Below are positions 1 to 8,484 of a stretch of 64,000 nucleotides of DNA, one piece after another; position 1 is the first letter of the stretch, and each line of letters starts with the position of its first letter. The notes under the pieces are model-generated. The model did not search any database, was not told where the DNA came from, and was given only the letters and a program-made list of their open reading frames with translations. The DNA comes from Dyadobacter sp. CY326 (GTDB lineage: Bacteria; Bacteroidota; Bacteroidia; Cytophagales; Spirosomataceae). Position numbers and translations under genes: made by a program. Location: assembly GCF_021390515.1 (NCBI RefSeq), contig NZ_JAJUXI010000014.1, forward strand, positions 151,978 through 215,977, written 5' to 3'.

Positions 1-1301
1 AAAACAAAATGTTAACCCGCATTTACGGGATTACTTTTCCAAAACAAAAAGAATTGGAAGAGTATGTAACATTGATGGAGGAAGCCAAAAAACGCGATCA
101 CCGTCGTTTGGGGAAAGAGCTTGAATTGTTTGCATTTTCTGAAAAGGTGGGACAAGGTCTACCTTTGTGGTTGCCAAAAGGCGCTATGCTTCGCGAAAGA
201 CTTCAATCATTTTTGAGCAAGGCGCAATCGCGCGCGGGTTATCTGCCAGTGATCACGCCGAACATTGGAAGCAAAGATCTTTACGTAACTTCCGGGCACT
301 GGGAAAAATATGGCAAAGATTCCTTTCAGCCAATCAAAACACCGAATTTAGGCGAGGAATACTTGTTGAAACCAATGAATTGCCCGCATCACTGCGAAAT
401 TTACAAGACCTCTCCCCGCTCCTACAAAGATCTGCCTTTGCGCTTTTCTGAGTTTGGAACAGTTTACAGATATGAGCAAAGCGGTGAATTACACGGACTT
501 ACACGCGTTCGCGGGTTCACACAGGACGACGCCCACATTTTCTGCCGTCCCGATCAGGTGAAGGAAGAATTCATCCGGGTTATCGACCTCGTTCTATATG
601 TTTTCAAGTCACTTGGCTTCGAAGATTACAGCGCACAAATCTCGCTTCGCGATCCCAATGATAAAGTAAAATACATTGGCAAAGACGAAGATTGGGAAAG
701 AGCGGAAAGCGCAATCGTTGAGGCGGCTTCTGAACGTGGGCTGAGCACCGTTACCGAATTAGGCGAGGCTGCATTTTACGGTCCAAAACTTGATTTCATG
801 GTTCGCGACGCATTGGGCAGAAAGTGGCAATTGGGCACAATTCAGGTGGATTACCAAATGCCGAAGCGTTTTGGATTGGAATATACAGGGTCTGACAATC
901 AGAAACATCAGCCTGTCATGATCCACCGCGCGCCCTTTGGATCGATGGAACGGTTTATCGCAATTCTGATTGAAAACACTGCTGGACAGTTCCCATTATG
1001 GCTTTCACCAGATCAGATCGCCATTTTGCCGATTTCCGAGAAGTTTGCAGATTACGCGGAAGACGTTTTCTTCCAATTGCAGGATCACGACATTCGCGGA
1101 TTTGTAGATCACCGCGATGAAAAAATTGGTCGCAAGATCCGTGATGCGGAAGTTACCAAGGTTCCTTTTATGTTAATCGTGGGTGAAAAAGAAGCAGCAG
1201 AAGGTAAATTGTCAGTCCGTCGTAAAGGCGAAGGCGACTTGGGAAGTATGACAATAGACGAATTTGTCACCTTTTTCAAGAAGGAAGCTGCCATTATTTG
1301 A
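1..1301 (+). CDS. thrS: Threonine--tRNA ligase, C-terminal part (5' end outside window)
   Basis: Charges tRNA-Thr with threonine in the cytoplasm. The reading frame is open to the first base of the window, so the gene starts upstream. About 430 residues remain of a usual ~640, so the TGS and editing domains are missing from view. Counting from the Met at base 9, the class II catalytic core runs to about residue 320. It carries the three zinc ligands expected for this family: Cys in MNCPHH (residues 123-128), His176 in DDAHIF, and His306 in HRAPFGSMERF. The anticodon-binding domain follows (about 335-430). The gene is followed by infC, rpmI and rplT, the usual bacterial order. Identification is by recognition of family motifs and is secure. 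Confidence 0.97.
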   Translation, partial: NKMLTRIYGITFPKQKELEEYVTLMEEAKKRDHRRLGKELELFAFSEKVGQGLPLWLPKGAMLRERLQSFLSKAQSRAGYLPVITPNIGSKDLYVTSGHWEKYGKDSFQPIKTPNLGEEYLLKPMNCPHHCEIYKTSPRSYKDLPLRFSEFGTVYRYEQSGELHGLTRVRGFTQDDAHIFCRPDQVKEEFIRVIDLVLYVFKSLGFEDYSAQISLRDPNDKVKYIGKDEDWERAESAIVEAASERGLSTVTELGEAAFYGPKLDFMVRDALGRKWQLGTIQVDYQMPKRFGLEYTGSDNQKHQPVMIHRAPFGSMERFIAILIENTAGQFPLWLSPDQIAILPISEKFADYAEDVFFQLQDHDIRGFVDHRDEKIGRKIRDAEVTKVPFMLIVGEKEAAEGKLSVRRKGEGDLGSMTIDEFVTFFKKEAAII

Positions 1302-1315
1302 TGATTTTCTAACTT

Positions 1316-1350
1316 TTTGTTATAATTCTTGCACGAAGGCACTATTTTTG
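1316..1350 (+). promoter_or_regulatory. Putative Bacteroidota promoter of infC
   Basis: TTTG at 1316-1319 and TATTTTTG at 1343-1350 match the Bacteroidota primary sigma consensus (TTTG, 17-23 bases, TAnnTTTG) with 23 bases between them. Transcription would begin near 1357 and give a leader of about 58 bases before the infC ATG, so infC need not depend on thrS transcription. Confidence 0.5.
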
Positions 1351-1414
1351 TGACAGGCGTGTTAAGTTTTTTGATTTTCACCTACAAGCCCAAAGAAACA
1401 CCAAACCAAGTTAT

Positions 1415-1966
1415 ATGGCATTAAGACCCCCGAGTGGACGGTTAAGAGTTCCCGAAGAACCTTACAAAATTAACGAACGAATTACAGCAAAAGAAGTACG
1501 ACTGGTTGGAGAGAACATTGAACCAGGCATAGTTGATATTAATACGGCCCGCGCACTTGCAAAGGCACAAAGCCTTGATTTAGTTGAAATTGCGCCAACA
1601 GCGGTTCCGCCTGTTTGCAAAGTTGTCGATTATTCAAAGTTCAAATATGAGCAGAAGAAGAAGCAAAAAGAGATCAAGGCAAAAGCTCAGAAAGTAGTCA
1701 TTAAAGAGATTCGTTTCGGCCCTAACACGGACGACCACGATTTCGATTTCAAGTTAAAGCATGCACAAAATTTCCTTAAAGAAGGTTCGAAAGTGAAAGC
1801 CTACGTGCATTTCGTTGGACGGACCATTGTGTTTAAAGAAAGAGGTGTTAACCTGTTGAATAAGTTCTCAGAAGCGCTTTCAGATTACGGCAAGCTTGAA
1901 ATGGAGCCTAAACTTGAAGGAAAAAGAATGACCATCATTCTCGCTCCTGCACCCGCGAAAAAATAG
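1415..1966 (+). CDS. infC: Translation initiation factor IF-3
   Basis: Binds the 30S subunit, blocks premature joining of 50S, and proofreads start codon and initiator tRNA. It has 183 residues, the normal length. The N-terminal domain holds YKINERITAKEVRLVGE (about 17-33) and a conserved APTAVPPVCKVVDY stretch. A basic lysine-rich linker (about 75-95) leads to the C-terminal domain containing IKEIRFGP and KVKAYVHFVGR. The start is an ordinary ATG rather than the AUU used for autoregulation in enterobacteria. A strong hairpin follows the stop codon, so the downstream ribosomal protein genes are probably at least partly separately transcribed. Confidence 0.96.
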   Translation: MALRPPSGRLRVPEEPYKINERITAKEVRLVGENIEPGIVDINTARALAKAQSLDLVEIAPTAVPPVCKVVDYSKFKYEQKKKQKEIKAKAQKVVIKEIRFGPNTDDHDFDFKLKHAQNFLKEGSKVKAYVHFVGRTIVFKERGVNLLNKFSEALSDYGKLEMEPKLEGKRMTIILAPAPAKK

Positions 1967-2005
1967 TTTCGGCCGCAATTGGCTTATATATCATTTAAGA
2001 AAGTG

Positions 2006-2046
2006 AATCGTGTCCTTGACTTTGTCAGGGACACGATTTTCGTTTT
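2006..2046 (+). terminator. Strong hairpin terminator or attenuator between infC and rpmI
   Basis: The arms 2007-2020 and 2024-2037 pair over 14 bp with one G-U pair and a TTT loop, followed by TTTTCGTTTT. This is a good intrinsic terminator. It interrupts the infC-rpmI-rplT unit, which many bacteria transcribe as one. Confidence 0.75.
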
Positions 2047-2060
2047 ATAAACATTTTCAC

Positions 2061-2068
2061 TAATTTTG
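2061..2068 (+). promoter_or_regulatory. Putative -7 element of an rpmI-rplT promoter
   Basis: TAATTTTG at 2061-2068 fits TAnnTTTG and lies just after the hairpin that follows infC, 41 bases before the rpmI ATG. No clear upstream TTTG element is seen at the expected distance; the region there is T-rich. Confidence 0.4.
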
Positions 2069-2108
2069 CGCGCTGTTTTATATTTTATCAATTAATAATT
2101 TTTGAATC

Positions 2109-2303
2109 ATGCCTAAAATGAAAAGCAATTCTGGTGCTAAAAAGCGTTTTGCGCTGACCGGCACTGGAAAAATCAAACGCAAACACGCGTTTCACAGCCA
2201 CATCCTGACAAAGAAATCAAACAAGCGCAAGCGCGGATTGGTTAAAACTGGTCTTATCGATGTGTCTAATGTTAAGCAGGTGATGGCAATGCTTGCGAAG
2301 TAA
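2109..2303 (+). CDS. rpmI: 50S ribosomal protein L35
   Basis: A 64-residue, highly basic protein of the large ribosomal subunit. It begins MPKMKSNSGAKKRF and contains the GKIKRKHAFHSHILTKKS segment typical of bL35. Length and position ahead of rplT match the family. The 102 bases between rpmI and rplT hold no open gene and only a weak short inverted repeat followed by a T run (about 2323-2342). Confidence 0.96.
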   Translation: MPKMKSNSGAKKRFALTGTGKIKRKHAFHSHILTKKSNKRKRGLVKTGLIDVSNVKQVMAMLAK

Positions 2304-2405
2304 TTCGGAGCCATCAAGTTAAATACCAGTTTTGGTTTTTTGTTCAACCCGATAGAAGGCATTTCAAGACTCATAAGAGCGCCGACCATCAAAAACAGTT
2401 AAATT

Positions 2406-2750
2406 ATGCCACGTTCAGTAAATCACGTTGCGTCACGTGCAAGACGTAAAAAAGTATTAAAACTTGCGAAAGGTTATTTCGGCCGTCGTAAGAATGTGTG
2501 GACAGTTGCTAAAAACGCAGTAGAACGCGGTTTGGCTTACGCATACAAAGGCCGTAAGCAAAAGAAACGTAATTTCCGTGCATTGTGGATCCAGCGTATT
2601 AATGCAGGAGCACGTCTTCACGGTTTATCATATTCTGCTTTCATTGGCAAGCTTAGTGCAAGCGGCATCGAGCTCAACCGTAAAGTTCTCGCTGACTTGG
2701 CGATGAATCACCCGGAAGCATTCAAAGCGATCGTTGATCAGGTAAAATAA
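2406..2750 (+). CDS. rplT: 50S ribosomal protein L20
   Basis: A 114-residue basic protein needed for early assembly of the large subunit. It begins MPRSVNHVASRARRKK, continues GYFGRRKNVWTVAKNAVERG, and has the C-terminal globular part with LWIQRINAGAR and SGIELNRKVLADLA. In other bacteria L20 represses its own operon by binding leader RNA; no such structure was identified here. An intrinsic terminator follows directly. Confidence 0.97.
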   Translation: MPRSVNHVASRARRKKVLKLAKGYFGRRKNVWTVAKNAVERGLAYAYKGRKQKKRNFRALWIQRINAGARLHGLSYSAFIGKLSASGIELNRKVLADLAMNHPEAFKAIVDQVK

Positions 2751-2756
2751 AACAGC

Positions 2757-2783
2757 ATCCCGCCCCTTTGGCGGGATTTTTTT
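2757..2783 (+). terminator. Intrinsic terminator after rplT
   Basis: ATCCCGCC (2757-2764) pairs with GGCGGGAT (2770-2777) around a CCTTT loop. A run of seven T starts at 2777. This is a canonical end for the rpmI-rplT transcript. Confidence 0.9.
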
Positions 2784-2788
2784 ATGTA

Positions 2789-2825
2789 TTGAAAAGGCTT
2801 TGCCATAGCGGTGAAGCCTTTTCAA
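2789..2825. repeat. Perfect 12-bp inverted repeat ahead of the DUF937-like gene
   Basis: TTGAAAAGGCTT (2789-2800) and AAGCCTTTTCAA (2814-2825) are exact reverse complements with a 13-base spacer. It comes only 11 bases after the rplT terminator and ends 27 bases before the next ATG. It may be a second terminator arm, a leader hairpin or an operator. It rules out the upstream GTG at 2811 as a start, because that codon lies inside the spacer and right arm. Confidence 0.6.
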
Positions 2826-2852
2826 TTTAATACACAACAAACAGACAAAACC

Positions 2853-3353
2853 ATGTTAGAACAACTTCAAAGCCTTATTAGAGAAAATTCTCAGCAAGCC
2901 GTTGTCGAGAATCCCGAAATCCCCAATGAGCATAATGAAGACGTGATGCATACTTTAAGGGAATCCATTACAGGAGATTTGCAAAATGAGGCGCAAAGCG
3001 GGAATGTAAATGGCATATCAGGCCTACTTTCCGGCAGCCAGGGCTTATCGGGCGGTTCACTCATGAATAATCCAATTGTGGCGTCAATGGCAACCAATGC
3101 AATTGGCGCGCTGATGCGCAAGTTCGGACTGAGCAATCAGGCAGCTGGCGGAGTCGTTGGCTCTGTGCTTCCGGGCGTGCTGGGCGGACTGATTGGCAAA
3201 GTCAATAATCCCAATGATTCTAGTCTGGACTTGGGCAGCGTGCTTGGCGGATTGCTCGGCAACAAATCAAGTTCGGCTACGCAATCAACCGAAGCTCCAA
3301 AAGAAGGATTAGACATTGGTGGCATGCTGGGTGGCTTATTTGGCAACAAATAA
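2853..3353 (+). CDS. DUF937-like glycine-rich protein
   Basis: Function unknown. The 166 residues start MLEQLQSLIRENSQQAVVEN. The first ~60 residues are predicted helical and the remainder is rich in Gly, Leu and Ser, with repeats of the form GSVLGGLLGNK and GGMLGGLFGNK near the end and GVVGSVLPGVLGGLIGK in the middle. This composition matches what I recall of Cytophagales proteins annotated DUF937. There is no signal peptide, and the glycine-rich segments are not long enough for clear membrane spans. ATG 2853 is chosen over GTG 2811 because the latter sits in a perfect hairpin. Confidence 0.7.
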   Translation: MLEQLQSLIRENSQQAVVENPEIPNEHNEDVMHTLRESITGDLQNEAQSGNVNGISGLLSGSQGLSGGSLMNNPIVASMATNAIGALMRKFGLSNQAAGGVVGSVLPGVLGGLIGKVNNPNDSSLDLGSVLGGLLGNKSSSATQSTEAPKEGLDIGGMLGGLFGNK

Positions 3354-3389
3354 CGCAAACCATAATACAGCGATAAAATCTCGAAGTCA

Positions 3390-3429
3390 GTAACATAGTA
3401 CATTTGTAAAAAAATATGTACTATGTTAC
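3390..3429 (+). promoter_or_regulatory. Palindromic operator overlapping the phospholipase C promoter
   Basis: GTAACATAGTACAT (3390-3403) and ATGTACTATGTTAC (3416-3429) form a perfect 14-bp inverted repeat with a 12-base spacer. TACATTTG at 3399-3406 fits the TAnnTTTG promoter element and runs from the left arm into the spacer, so a protein bound to the palindrome would cover the promoter. The expected start site (about 3413) lies inside, and the ATG follows at 3450. A hairpin role in ending the upstream transcript is possible, but no good T run follows. Confidence 0.55.
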
Positions 3430-3449
3430 AGGCTAATTCCTAAACCCTT

Positions 3450-5996
3450 ATGGAATCGAGAAGAGAATTTATCAAAAAAGCAACCTTGCTTACTGGTGCA
3501 GCTGGCATGTTCAGCGTGTTACCGGCTTCTATACAAAAGGCGCTCGCCATTGACCCGAAAAAGGGAAGCACGTATCTGGATGCTGAGCATGTGGTCATCT
3601 TGATGCAGGAAAACCGTTCATTTGACCATTGTTACGGCTCCCTGCGCGGTGTGCGCGGCTTCAATGATCCGAGGGCGATCACCTTACCCAATAACAATCT
3701 TGTCTGGCTCCAAACCAATGCCTTCGGCGAAACCTTCGTTCCTTTCCGACTGAATATGAAGGAATCGAATGCGACGTGGATGGGCTCGCTGCCACATTCA
3801 TGGCCTAATCAGGTGGATGCGCGCAATGGCGGAAAATACGACCAATGGCTCGTTGCAAAACAGCCTGGACATAAGGAATATGCTAAAATGCCTTTGACAC
3901 AAGGCTTTTACAATCGCGAGGACATTCCTTTTTATTACGCATTGGCCGATGCATTCACAGTTTGCGATCAAAACTTTTGCTCCTCATTAACAGGCACGAC
4001 GCCCAACAGACTTTATCTGTGGTCAGGAACGGTCCGCGAAAAGCCTGAACCGGAACATTATGCCAATATCAGAAACGAGAATGTTTCCTATGACACCGAG
4101 GCTACATGGACGACTTTCCCGGAAAGACTGGAAGACAATGGCGTATCCTGGCGCATTTATCAGAATGAAATAAGCCTGGATTCCGGCCTTACTGGTGTGG
4201 AAGATGCCTGGCTGGCGAATTTCACTGACAATCCGATAGAATGGTTTACCCAATATAATGTCCGTTTCCACACAGGTTATCAGCAATATCAAAAGGCGCG
4301 ATTAAGTGCGTTGCCTGGTGAGATTCAGCAAGCGGAGGAGAAATTGACCAAACTTACCAAAGGCACAAAAGAGGCTGCGGATCTTGAAAAGTCGCTCGTT
4401 GCTAAGCGTAAGGAACTGATTTTTGCCAAAGAAGAAATCGAACGTTGGAGCCCGGAAAATTATGAAAAGCTTTCGCAGCGGGCAAAAAATATTCATCAAA
4501 AAGCATTTACAACAAATAAAAACGAACCGGAATATCGGAAAGTAACGACCGTCAAATATCTGGACGGCGACATTGAGCACGAAGCAAAAGCGCCACAGGG
4601 AGACATTCTTCATCAGTTCAGGAGCGATGTGAAAAGCGGAGCGCTTCCGACGGTTTCCTGGCTCGTTGCCCCCGAAAACTTCTCCGACCACCCGACGTCG
4701 CCCTGGTATGGCGCGTGGTATGTTTCGGAAGTGATGGACATTCTTACGGCTGATCCTGAGGTTTGGAAAAAAACCATTTTCATTCTTTGTTACGATGAGA
4801 ACGACGGTTATTTCGATCACGTCCCGCCATTTGTCGTTCCAAACCCTTATAAAGATGATTCGGGTGCAGTTTCAGAAGGCATTGATTGCAAAACGGAATT
4901 TGTGACGATGGATCAGGATATGACCAAGAAAGAGAAGAAGGAAAGCAGAGAAAGTCCGATTGGATTGGGTTTCCGCGTTCCGCTCGTTGTGGCTTCGCCC
5001 TGGAATCGCGGCGGCAATGTGTGCTCAGAAGTTTTTGATCATACTTCGATTTTGCAGTTTTTGGAAAAATTCGTAAGCCATAAGTCTGGCAAAAAAATAG
5101 AAGAAACGAACATTAGTGCATGGAGACGCACCATTTGCGGTGATTTGACTTCAACATTCACACCATATGACGGCGAAAAAATAGCATTGCCGACTTTCCT
5201 TGCGCGAGAGGAATTTATGGAAAGCATTTACAATGCACAGTTCAAAAAACTGCCTAATGCTTACAAGGCTTTGTCAAAAACAGACATAGAGCAGATCAAT
5301 AAAAATCCGCTGACGTCACCCTTAATGCCGAAGCAAGAACCGGGAACGCGTCCCTCCTGCCCGATCCCTTATGAGCTTGCCGCCGACGGAGCATTGAATA
5401 CTGCCAAAAATGCATTCGAGATAAAACTGGAAGCCAGAAATGGCGCATTCCGCGACAGCGCTGCTGGTGCTCCATTTATCATTTACGCGCCTGGAAAATA
5501 TAAAAACGAGGATGTCAAGGTCTGGAATTACGCCGTAAAAGCGGGTCATGCACTCACCGCGGCCTGGAAGCCGGAAGATTTCGAAGGCGGCAAATATCAT
5601 TTGCGTCTTTACGGACCAAACGGGTTTTTCAGGGAATTTCAGGGCAACAAGGCATCCGGGAATTTGAAAGTCGGTTTTGATTATGAATTGAATAAAAGCA
5701 GAAAACCGACGGGCAATGTAATGCTGAGATTTGACGCGGATAACGCGCTCGCTGACAGCACCATCTCGATCATTGACAACGCATATCATGCTAATAATCA
5801 AAGCGTAAAGCTGCAAACAGAACCTGGCAGCGATTTGTTAAAAGCCGATATCACATTAAACCTTGAATCTAGCTTTAACTGGTACGATTTCTCCATTGTA
5901 ATCAACACGCAGCCCGACTTCCTGATCCGTTATGCCGGACACGTTGAAACCGGGCAACTGAGCACGAGCGACCCGGTCATGGGACAATTCGCTTAA
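3450..5996 (+). CDS. Phosphocholine-specific phospholipase C (secreted, Tat-type leader)
   Basis: Predicted to hydrolyse phosphatidylcholine or sphingomyelin headgroups outside the cytoplasm, releasing phosphocholine. The 848 residues begin with a twin-arginine leader, SRREFIKKA (3-11), then a hydrophobic stretch ending near ALA. The phosphoesterase domain follows, with LMQENRSFDHCYGS (about 52-65), SDHPTSPWYGAWYVSEV and CYDENDGYFDHVPPF, whose acidic and His residues match the metal/phosphate site of the PLC/acid phosphatase superfamily. Two C-terminal beta domains of the bacterial PLC type follow (about 640-848). It stands alone downstream of a palindromic promoter and may respond to phosphate or lipid supply; the regulator is unknown. 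Recognition of the family is strong, exact substrate is inferred. Confidence 0.9.
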   Translation: MESRREFIKKATLLTGAAGMFSVLPASIQKALAIDPKKGSTYLDAEHVVILMQENRSFDHCYGSLRGVRGFNDPRAITLPNNNLVWLQTNAFGETFVPFRLNMKESNATWMGSLPHSWPNQVDARNGGKYDQWLVAKQPGHKEYAKMPLTQGFYNREDIPFYYALADAFTVCDQNFCSSLTGTTPNRLYLWSGTVREKPEPEHYANIRNENVSYDTEATWTTFPERLEDNGVSWRIYQNEISLDSGLTGVEDAWLANFTDNPIEWFTQYNVRFHTGYQQYQKARLSALPGEIQQAEEKLTKLTKGTKEAADLEKSLVAKRKELIFAKEEIERWSPENYEKLSQRAKNIHQKAFTTNKNEPEYRKVTTVKYLDGDIEHEAKAPQGDILHQFRSDVKSGALPTVSWLVAPENFSDHPTSPWYGAWYVSEVMDILTADPEVWKKTIFILCYDENDGYFDHVPPFVVPNPYKDDSGAVSEGIDCKTEFVTMDQDMTKKEKKESRESPIGLGFRVPLVVASPWNRGGNVCSEVFDHTSILQFLEKFVSHKSGKKIEETNISAWRRTICGDLTSTFTPYDGEKIALPTFLAREEFMESIYNAQFKKLPNAYKALSKTDIEQINKNPLTSPLMPKQEPGTRPSCPIPYELAADGALNTAKNAFEIKLEARNGAFRDSAAGAPFIIYAPGKYKNEDVKVWNYAVKAGHALTAAWKPEDFEGGKYHLRLYGPNGFFREFQGNKASGNLKVGFDYELNKSRKPTGNVMLRFDADNALADSTISIIDNAYHANNQSVKLQTEPGSDLLKADITLNLESSFNWYDFSIVINTQPDFLIRYAGHVETGQLSTSDPVMGQFA

Positions 5997-6013
5997 CCAA
6001 TCCTTCCGAAGCA

Positions 6014-6036
6014 GTCAGGCCGAAATACGGCCTGAC
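6014..6036 (+). terminator. Hairpin after the phospholipase gene
   Basis: GTCAGGCCG (6014-6022) and CGGCCTGAC (6028-6036) pair perfectly with an AAATA loop, 17 bases after the stop codon. The following bases (ACTTTGTCACT) are only mildly T-rich, so termination may be weak or the hairpin may protect the 3' end. Confidence 0.55.
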
Positions 6037-6165
6037 ACTTTGTCACTCCCCATTTTAATCATTGTTTCTGGTACGGGCTTTTTAGTAAAGCCTGGGAACG
6101 CAGTTGCGACGAGCACACAGCGATATTAGTCAGAATCAAATTATACTTAACTTTAATATACAACA

Positions 6166-8076
6166 ATGGGAAAAATTATTGGCATAGACTTAGGAACAAC
6201 GAACTCCTGTGTGGCTGTCATGGAGGGTAACGAGCCGGTTGTAATTGCAAACAGCGAAGGCGCCCGCACAACCCCGTCAGTGGTTGCATTCATGGACAAT
6301 GGTGAACGTAAAATCGGTGCACCAGCTAAACGTCAGGCGATCACGAATCCCAAGCATACCATCAGCTCCATAAAAAGATTTATGGGCAAAAAATACGATG
6401 ATGTAACCAGCGAACAGAAAACTGTTGCTTACACCGTTGAAAAAGGCCCTAACAACACGCCTCGTATACCAATTGGTGACAGGTTATATACGCCACAAGA
6501 AGTTTCTGCATTCATTTTGCAAAAAATGAGGCAAACTGCGGAAGACTATCTGGGTCAAGAAGTTACAGAAGCGGTGATTACTGTTCCTGCTTATTTCAAT
6601 GACGCGGAACGTCAGGCAACTAAGGAAGCTGGACAGATTGCGGGTCTTGATGTGAAACGTATCATCAATGAGCCTACTGCTGCCGCGCTTGCTTACGGTT
6701 TGGACAAACAGCATTTGGATATGAAAATTGCTGTTTTCGACTTAGGTGGTGGAACATTTGACGTCTCTATCCTTGAATTGGGTGACGGCGTTTTCGAAGT
6801 AAAATCTACTGATGGAGATACACACCTTGGTGGTGACGACTTTGACCAAGTAATTATCAACTGGCTTGCAGACGAATTCCAAAAAGACGAAGCTGTCGAT
6901 TTGAGAAGAGATGCAATGGCTTTACAGCGTTTGAAAGAAGCTGCCGAAAAAGCGAAAGTTGAATTGTCAAGCGGAACGCAGACAGAAATCAACCTTCCAT
7001 ATATATTCCCGGTTGACGGAATTCCAAAACACCTTGTGCGCACATTGACCCGTGCGAAATTCGAGCAGCTTGCGGATACATTGTTCCAAAGAATGATGGA
7101 GCCTTGCAAGAGAGCGATGAAGAATGCAGGATATTCAAACAGCGATATCAACGAAGTGATCTTGGTTGGTGGATCTACGCGTATCCCTCGTGTGCAGGAA
7201 GAAGTTGAAAAGTTCTTTGGCAGAAAGCCTTCTAAAAACGTTAACCCGGACGAAGCTGTGGCAATTGGTGCTGCAATCCAAGGAGGCGTTTTGACAGGTG
7301 AAGTGAAAGATGTCCTTCTTTTGGACGTGATTCCTTTGTCATTGGGTATCGAAACCTTGGGTGGCGTTTTCACGAAATTGATCGACGCAAATACAACGAT
7401 TCCTTCGAAAAAAACGGAAACATTCTCAACTGCGGCTGATAACCAGCCTTCTGTTGAAATCCACGTTTTGCAAGGCGAGCGTCCAATGGCAACTCAGAAC
7501 CGCACATTAGGTCGTTTCCACTTGTCAGACATTCCGCCAGCACAACGCGGAACGCCACAAATTGAAGTAACATTTGATGTGGATGCGAATGGTATCCTGC
7601 ACGTTTCTGCGAAAGATAAAGGAACTGGCAAAGAGCAAAAAATCCGCATCGAAGCATCCAGCGGTCTAACCGACGCTGAGATCAATAGAATGCGCGAAGA
7701 AGCAAAAGCGAACGAAGTGGCTGATAAGGCTGAACGTGAAAAAATAGAAAAAATCAATGCTGCCGACAGCTTGATCTTCTCCACAGATAAGCAGCTGAAA
7801 GAATTTGGCGACAAGCTTTCTGAGGGAAATAAATCAGCGATCGAAGGCGCGCTTGCCGAGTTGAGAACTGCGCATCAAAGCCAGGATTTGACAGGCATTG
7901 ATACTGCGATGGAAAAACTGAACGCCGCATGGCAGGCAGCATCGCAAGAAATGTATGCACAAGGTGGCGAGCCTCAGGGCGCACAACCAGGTGGTCCAAC
8001 GGGCAATCCCGGAGCCGCTGACAATGGCAGTGCAACCGATGACGTAACTGATGTCAACTTCGAAGAAGTCAAATAA
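6166..8076 (+). CDS. dnaK: Molecular chaperone DnaK (Hsp70)
   Basis: ATP-driven chaperone for nascent and stress-damaged proteins. The 636 residues carry all Hsp70 signatures: GIDLGTTNSCV at the N terminus, AVFDLGGGTFDVSI (phosphate 2 loop, about 190), ILVGGSTRIPRVQ (adenosine motif, about 335), the interdomain linker VLLLDVIPLSLG (about 385), a substrate-binding beta domain, a helical lid and the acidic tail ending NFEEVK. grpE and dnaJ are not adjacent. No CIRCE element (the HrcA operator) was found in the 169 bases upstream. A 7 of 8 match to the -7 element, TAACTTTA at 6148-6155, is the only promoter hint. Confidence 0.98.
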   Translation: MGKIIGIDLGTTNSCVAVMEGNEPVVIANSEGARTTPSVVAFMDNGERKIGAPAKRQAITNPKHTISSIKRFMGKKYDDVTSEQKTVAYTVEKGPNNTPRIPIGDRLYTPQEVSAFILQKMRQTAEDYLGQEVTEAVITVPAYFNDAERQATKEAGQIAGLDVKRIINEPTAAALAYGLDKQHLDMKIAVFDLGGGTFDVSILELGDGVFEVKSTDGDTHLGGDDFDQVIINWLADEFQKDEAVDLRRDAMALQRLKEAAEKAKVELSSGTQTEINLPYIFPVDGIPKHLVRTLTRAKFEQLADTLFQRMMEPCKRAMKNAGYSNSDINEVILVGGSTRIPRVQEEVEKFFGRKPSKNVNPDEAVAIGAAIQGGVLTGEVKDVLLLDVIPLSLGIETLGGVFTKLIDANTTIPSKKTETFSTAADNQPSVEIHVLQGERPMATQNRTLGRFHLSDIPPAQRGTPQIEVTFDVDANGILHVSAKDKGTGKEQKIRIEASSGLTDAEINRMREEAKANEVADKAEREKIEKINAADSLIFSTDKQLKEFGDKLSEGNKSAIEGALAELRTAHQSQDLTGIDTAMEKLNAAWQAASQEMYAQGGEPQGAQPGGPTGNPGAADNGSATDDVTDVNFEEVK

Positions 8077-8090
8077 AAAAGCAGCTTCAA

Positions 8091-8126
8091 AAAATCCCCG
8101 TCTTTCATAAGATGGGGATTTTTTTT
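8091..8126 (+). terminator. Intrinsic terminator after dnaK
   Basis: AATCCCCGTCTT (8093-8104) pairs with AAGATGGGGATT (8109-8120) through 12 bp with one G-U pair and a TCAT loop, followed by a run of eight T. Confidence 0.9.
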
Positions 8127-8268
8127 ACACGTAATGTGCTGAAAGTGTGTAATACAATCCTGCATAAAACACGAAAAAAGATCCGCTTTTTCTGGCATTA
8201 ATTTTTATCGTTTTAGGTTACAAATACATCAGACTACTAAACCAAAGGCACTAAAATTCAAAATCAGC

Positions 8269-8484
8269 ATGGACAACAAAATTGCATTACCTGAGTTGAT
8301 GTATTTATCTCCAACAACCCGTGAAAAGGCGCTTACCATTGCACAGGAGCTTTTAAGAACAAACAATATTTCCCCTCGCGAGGCGGTTTCCAAAGCCATT
8401 TTAATTGCAAAGAATTGGGCGGTTAAGAATGTTAATCGCAATGTTTGGAAAAAATTGAAGTCAATCGATAAAGAAAGCATATGA
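8269..8484 (+). CDS. Small conserved-type hypothetical protein, coupled to the downstream dehydrogenase
   Basis: A 71-residue basic protein beginning MDNKIALPELMYLSPTTREK. It appears all helical, with a central segment EAVSKAILIAKNWAVKN and a lysine-rich end. No signal peptide or membrane segment. I do not recognise a named domain, although the ISPREAVSKAI pattern resembles small DNA- or RNA-binding helical proteins. Its stop overlaps the next ATG (ATGA at 8481-8484), so the two are very likely translationally coupled. The 192 bases upstream of it hold only the dnaK terminator and no clear promoter match. Confidence 0.65.
   Translation: MDNKIALPELMYLSPTTREKALTIAQELLRTNNISPREAVSKAILIAKNWAVKNVNRNVWKKLKSIDKESI

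Noticed and set aside
5997..6165. CIRCE heat-shock operator before dnaK
   Set aside because: Looked for TTAGCACTC-N9-GAGTGCTAA and found no match; the only inverted repeat there is the phospholipase 3' hairpin.
6693..7373. 226-residue minus-strand open frame
   Set aside because: Complete shadow of dnaK; highly conserved codon structure of dnaK often leaves long antisense frames.
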